From: Yponomeuta sedellus | Taxonomy: Eukaryota > Arthropoda > Insecta > Lepidoptera > Yponomeutidae | NCBI GenBank assembly: GCA_934045075.1 | Contig: OW203723.1 | Location: 4,046,577-4,110,576, forward strand | Length of the DNA: 64,000 nucleotides | Direction of reading: 5' to 3' | In this document: positions 60,386 through 64,000 of the stretch, in pieces | Layout of the letters: each line of letters opens with the position of its first letter | How positions within the stretch are numbered: the first letter of the stretch is position 1 | Notes under the pieces: model-generated | What the model was told of the DNA's origin: nothing | Seen by the model: only the letters and a program-made list of their open reading frames with translations | Databases searched by the model: none | Translations under genes and position numbers: made by a program

Positions 60386-61158
60386 ATGATTCAGAAATTC
60401 TTAGTTAAGTTGCATTCGCCTAAACTTCATCGGTTTAAGTTAGAATATTTTTCAGACTGAAGCTATCCTCTATTAAACTCGTAATAATATTTCGTCGAAA
60501 GTTGCTTTCGAATGTACTGTGAAGTGACATTGTAAAGTGCAAAATAATTGATTAGAATATAAAAATAATACTTATTTAAAATAGTACATGTTGCATGCAA
60601 TATATGAGAATCGAAATGACAAAATAGACAAAACTGCTTATAGAATAGGAAACAATGCTAGTTAAGTTATAAATATTATTATCTAAGGAACATATGTGTA
60701 TGCTTTAATAACTCTAGGTCTCACCACCGTTAGTAAATAAGTTTAAGCATCATACAGTAATTTTTACATTCCGTAAAAAGTATATTTTTACCACGTTGCC
60801 ATTACGATTTATTACAAATGTAATTTCGTTTGACTGAATTTATTTTTAAATGATGTTAAATTATCGAACAACGTTTTTTTTTTAAATTAATTAAATTAAA
60901 TATTTAATTACCAGTTTTTTGTAAATGGTAGTTATATTTGTATTTGTTTTATAGTAATGTGTCACGAATTTTATGTAAAGATACATATTATTTTATGAAA
61001 TTAAGGGATACTGCAGTATACATTGACAGTTAATGCTTATGATTACTGACGCGGCACATTTAAATTGGCTTTCCATGGCGCTTGTTTCAACAAATTACTG
61101 ATAAATCTATGCATCTACGTAATGAGATAATTTATGAAGCGTCCAGTCACACCTTCAC
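60386..61158. other. No gene; contains a repeat segment shared with intron 13
   Basis: 60740-60876 matches 58701-58787 plus 59164-59216. The remainder is AT-rich and unrecognised. Confidence 0.5.
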
Positions 61159-61455
61159 TCACAATAGATGTGTGAATTCGGAGGCTGCACTGCCTGGGAC
61201 GTTTTTCTTTAGTTGGGGTAGGCTTGCCCAGCACCTATACCATCCTGACAGCCAACTCAGATTCAATGTTAACCAGGCCCTTCCAGAGAAGTCACATACT
61301 TTCTTCGGCGAAGACATAGACTGCCACGGCTGACCCCTGTCTGTCCTTCTCCAGTTGGTAAATCTTAGAGCCTTGAGATCATCTTCGATGCAGTCGCACC
61401 ATCTCTTTCTCGACATTCCTGTAGGTCTCTTTTGCAGCGGCTTCCAGTCGGTCAT
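61159..61455 (-). pseudogene. LINE RT C-terminal scrap
   Basis: Encodes PTGMSRKRWCDCIEDDLKAL ... NWRRT, the W/R-rich end of a LINE ORF, fused to an unrelated SINE tail (GGCTTGCCCAGCACCTATAC). Confidence 0.6.
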
Positions 61456-61531
61456 TATTTTGGTGCAACGAAATCACAAACATGCAATACACCCAGATCG
61501 AGGAAGACTGTGCTACGCTATATACTATTCG

Positions 61532-61579
61532 AATTACAATGCGTATTTTACATCGAATTGTAAAATACGCATTGTAATT
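61532..61579. repeat. Perfect hairpin, 20-bp arms
   Basis: AATTACAATGCGTATTTTAC, 8-nt spacer, perfect complement. Confidence 0.82.
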
Positions 61580-61684
61580 TTATGGAAGGACGCGTGAGTT
61601 TATGCATGTATGTTTACTATAATGACCCAGTGTCCCTATAGGGGATTCTAAATGGGCCATATTTTCACTGCAATATGTGGCAAT

Positions 61685-61955
61685 TATAATTTGATATACA
61701 CCCTTTTGTATGTCCCGACTGTTGGGGCACGGGTTTCTTCCTGCATTGCAGGAAGGTTAGGCCATGCTGCCCCACGGGTGCCAAGTCCAGGCTGGGGGAG
61801 GATTGCAAGACAGTGGCGGGCCTTACTGTCAGAAGTTATCAAGCCGCCCATAAGGCCTCTGACATGGCTTAACGACTTCTATTATATGACAGCCGATACC
61901 AACGCCTTGGGAAGCACGGAAGCTAGCACTCGGTTCGACTAGGCCACGAGCGCTT
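61685..61955 (-). mobile_element. 5S-derived SINE copy with internal deletion
   Basis: TTGTATGTCCCGACTGTTGG ... CACTCGGTTCGACTAGGCCA CGAGCGCTTC. Most of the 5S-like box region is deleted. Confidence 0.75.
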
Positions 61956-62966
61956 CTAAATAATAATTATATAATAATAATTAATGTTTGTGATCGTCAG
62001 TCCGTCCATGTATCGTGCAATCGAGTGTCTTGTATATCGCGTGTGTTCTGACGCAGCTTTATTATTAAAAGGGTAGACATTATAATATTTACCATATTTT
62101 ATCTTAGATAATGAAATGCCTTTGTGTAGGTTATTGAATACGGAAGATAAATAAAAGGATAATATTTACAATGTTGGTTTTAATTCAAAATGGATTTCAT
62201 AGTAATTACATTTTATTTCAGACAAATAAAAGACCTGTTTCTGAATAGAGAATTTCACTAAGTAAATACTTAAATACTTACATTGAATTTAAAGGTACCT
62301 ACTTCCAATTCGCAAAGACGGTTTAATTGTTCTGTGGCAAAGACTCATTCATGGTCTTATAGGCGATGCAAGATGTGACCTGAAATTCTTCAGTGATCAG
62401 TCAAGTGAACAAAATATGATAAAAAATAAACAAATAAAAAGAACTTTGTTCAAAAGTAAAAAAATTAGCTTATGATACGAATACATAATTATTCCTAAGT
62501 TCACACTTCTGAAATGGTCGGAGCCTCAGCATTAATGCTGTTTTTTAGTCTGCGGAATTTCCTACACTTATTCTTAGCAAATAAAAAACAATTGGCATTA
62601 ATTCAAAGCATACACACGGAAACAAAACGAAATAAATGAATATTCAATGTGCCCACCCCACATTTATCGACTGCACAGATTTTTGCTGAAGTTATCTTAC
62701 GGTCATTGTGCGTCATGATATCCGCCGTTCTGGGTGACATAATGATAATAATAATAATATTTATTCTATGACTTATTAAGGGGCTATACGACGCCACTAA
62801 CGAGAAATAAATTATATATAATATTACAAAAAGAGAACTTCAAAAATCTCAATAATGGCTTTTTAAGCACTTGAAAAACTAAATTTTGGTCTAGCTCAGT
62901 AAAAAACTATTTACCTATAAGCTAATGACTGAATCCTGTGGACTGGCCAGCTGAACATCATAGGGA
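61956..62966. other. No gene recognised
   Basis: AT-rich. An M3 left-end scrap lies near 62235-62285 (CTGTTTCTGAATAGAGAATT). Confidence 0.4.
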
Positions 62967-63233
62967 CAGTCTGTTAGCTTTTAGAATATACCTCGGCTAC
63001 TGTCGGATAGAATCGGATATATTCGTGTAATAAAAATATCGGAACTAATATGATATATTAGTTCCGATAATATTCGATATTCCGATAATAATATTTTATT
63101 TAAATAAACTTAATAAGAAAAGTTTTATAAGGAACAGGAAGTAGTATTACCTACACTCGTGTGCTTTCGGCGAAAACGGAAGCCTACTCTAGAGCCCGAG
63201 GTACCTACCTATATTCTAAAAACTAACAGACTA
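62967..63233. mobile_element. MITE M1, sister of 18145-18449
   Basis: CAGTCTGTTAGCTTTTAGAA ... ATTCTAAAAACTAACAGACT. It shows the empty site for the T1 insertion in the sister, and an extra perfect 15-bp-arm hairpin at 63037-63069. Confidence 0.85.
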
Positions 63234-63294
63234 CAAGATTTTTGTTTTTGTAGCCTATATACGTTCTTACTGCTTGTCTATTGTTTTTTTTATA

Positions 63295-63550
63295 ACAGTT
63301 CCACTGCAGGGCACAGGAATTCTCTCGGAGAGAGAGAGAGAGTGGGCTTACGGGTGTGCCTACCACCGTGAATTGGAAATTTATAGCGCTGTGAACACCT
63401 CAGACACTCAGGTTCCCTCACGATGTTTTCCTTTAGGTTAGCGAGTGGTTTTGCTACAACTTCACAAATGTCCACGACTTAGAAATCAAAATCTTGCCGG
63501 GATTCAAACCGACGACCTCCCGACTGAGAAGCCGGTGTGCTTCCGCTCCC
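63295..63550 (-). mobile_element. tRNA-like SINE (N type), inverted
   Basis: AGTTCCACTGCAGGGCACAG ... CCTCACGATGTTTTCCTTTA ... GGATTCAAACCGACGACCTC. Confidence 0.7.
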
Positions 63551-63564
63551 AAGGTCGCTTCTTC

Positions 63565-63745
63565 TTCTTCTTCAGGCTATATTATATAGTCCACTGCTGG
63601 ACATAGCCCTCCCCTAATGAGCGCCATAGCGCCCTGTCTTCAGCATGCCGATCCAGCATCTGCCTGCAGTTTTTCGCAGATCGTCATCTTACGGTCGGAG
63701 GGCGTCCTACACGACGTTTGCCGAGTCGGTCTCCACTCAAGGACG
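63565..63745 (-). repeat. LINE 3'-tail repeat
   Basis: AGTCCACTGCTGGACATAGC ... CGGTCGGAGGGCGTCCTACA ... CGAGTCGGTCTCCACTCAAG; related to 15645-15900 and 51895-51990. Confidence 0.65.
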
Positions 63746-63939
63746 CTGGAACCATTCAATATAGGTATAATTGTGTATGAGTAAGTATCGCGAGTCATGA
63801 GGAAGTACCATTATTGTATGATATCTACAGGCATTTAGGTACATTTACCTACGTATTGGGATGATTTATACAGCGTTACTTACACTAGATGGGTGAAGGG
63901 ACCACTCGGTCGCTGCAATGCCTTCGACATTGATTTTTA

Positions 63940-63990
63940 GATATGAGTAAGCTTGCCCAGCACTTATACCATCCTGACGGCTTTGACCGA
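63940..63990 (-). repeat. SINE tail scrap at window end
   Basis: GCTTGCCCAGCACTTATACC ATCCTGAC is the complement of the N-family tail at about 41075-41095. Confidence 0.55.
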
Positions 63991-64000
63991 CCGCTACGAG

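Overview
The window is animal nuclear DNA, most probably from a lepidopteran insect. It holds one large intron-rich gene, Gliotactin, whose encoded protein I recognise. The rest is AT-rich sequence packed with short interspersed repeats, MITEs, truncated LINEs and LTR elements. The assignment to Lepidoptera is inference: it rests on the Gliotactin sequence and on repeat types I associate with moths and butterflies (5S-like and tRNA-like SINEs, the 'GTGAAGGAAAACATCGTGAG' repeat core, the 'CCACTGCTGGACATAG' LINE tail). No bacterial features, operons, CRISPR arrays or rRNA genes are present.

Left third (1-24.7 kb): no cellular gene is recognisable. The main object is a complete env-bearing Ty3/gypsy element of the errantivirus type on the minus strand (2323-10633). 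It has two 278-bp LTRs that look identical, a 4-bp target duplication, a tRNA primer site, a polypurine tract and intact gag, pol and env frames. The gag stop is preceded by a -1 slippery heptamer. The env frame contains a strong splice acceptor whose phase fits a donor in the leader exon, where a short hydrophobic peptide is encoded. The element sits inside an older inverted-repeat transposon. To the right come a hAT-type non-autonomous element with a perfect 8-bp duplication, several MITEs, many SINEs, and a decayed Tc1/mariner-type element interrupted by a solo LTR.

24.7-29.5 kb: upstream sequence with no coding content. It contains a CpG-rich stretch near 26.4-26.7 kb, several palindromes and a small tandem duplication. 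Promoter or 5' UTR exons of the gene below may lie here, but none can be proven.

29.5-59.5 kb: Gliotactin on the plus strand. I reconstruct 14 coding exons with consistent phases and consensus splice sites, giving 875 residues. The order is signal peptide, inactive carboxylesterase-like ectodomain (Gly in place of the nucleophilic Ser), one transmembrane helix, and a cytoplasmic tail with tyrosine clusters and a C-terminal PDZ ligand. The introns hold truncated LINEs, SINEs, MITEs and foldback sequences. Two features touch the gene directly: a four-copy tandem array that repeats the exon 6 acceptor, and a decayed copy of the terminal exon downstream of the stop.

59.5-64 kb: downstream sequence with a full tRNA-like SINE, MITEs, LINE tails and perfect hairpins.

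Two structural themes recur. One is palindromic (snapback) versions of retroposons, above all a tRNA-like SINE whose copies are hairpins flanked by target duplications. The other is perfect short-spacer inverted repeats scattered over the window.
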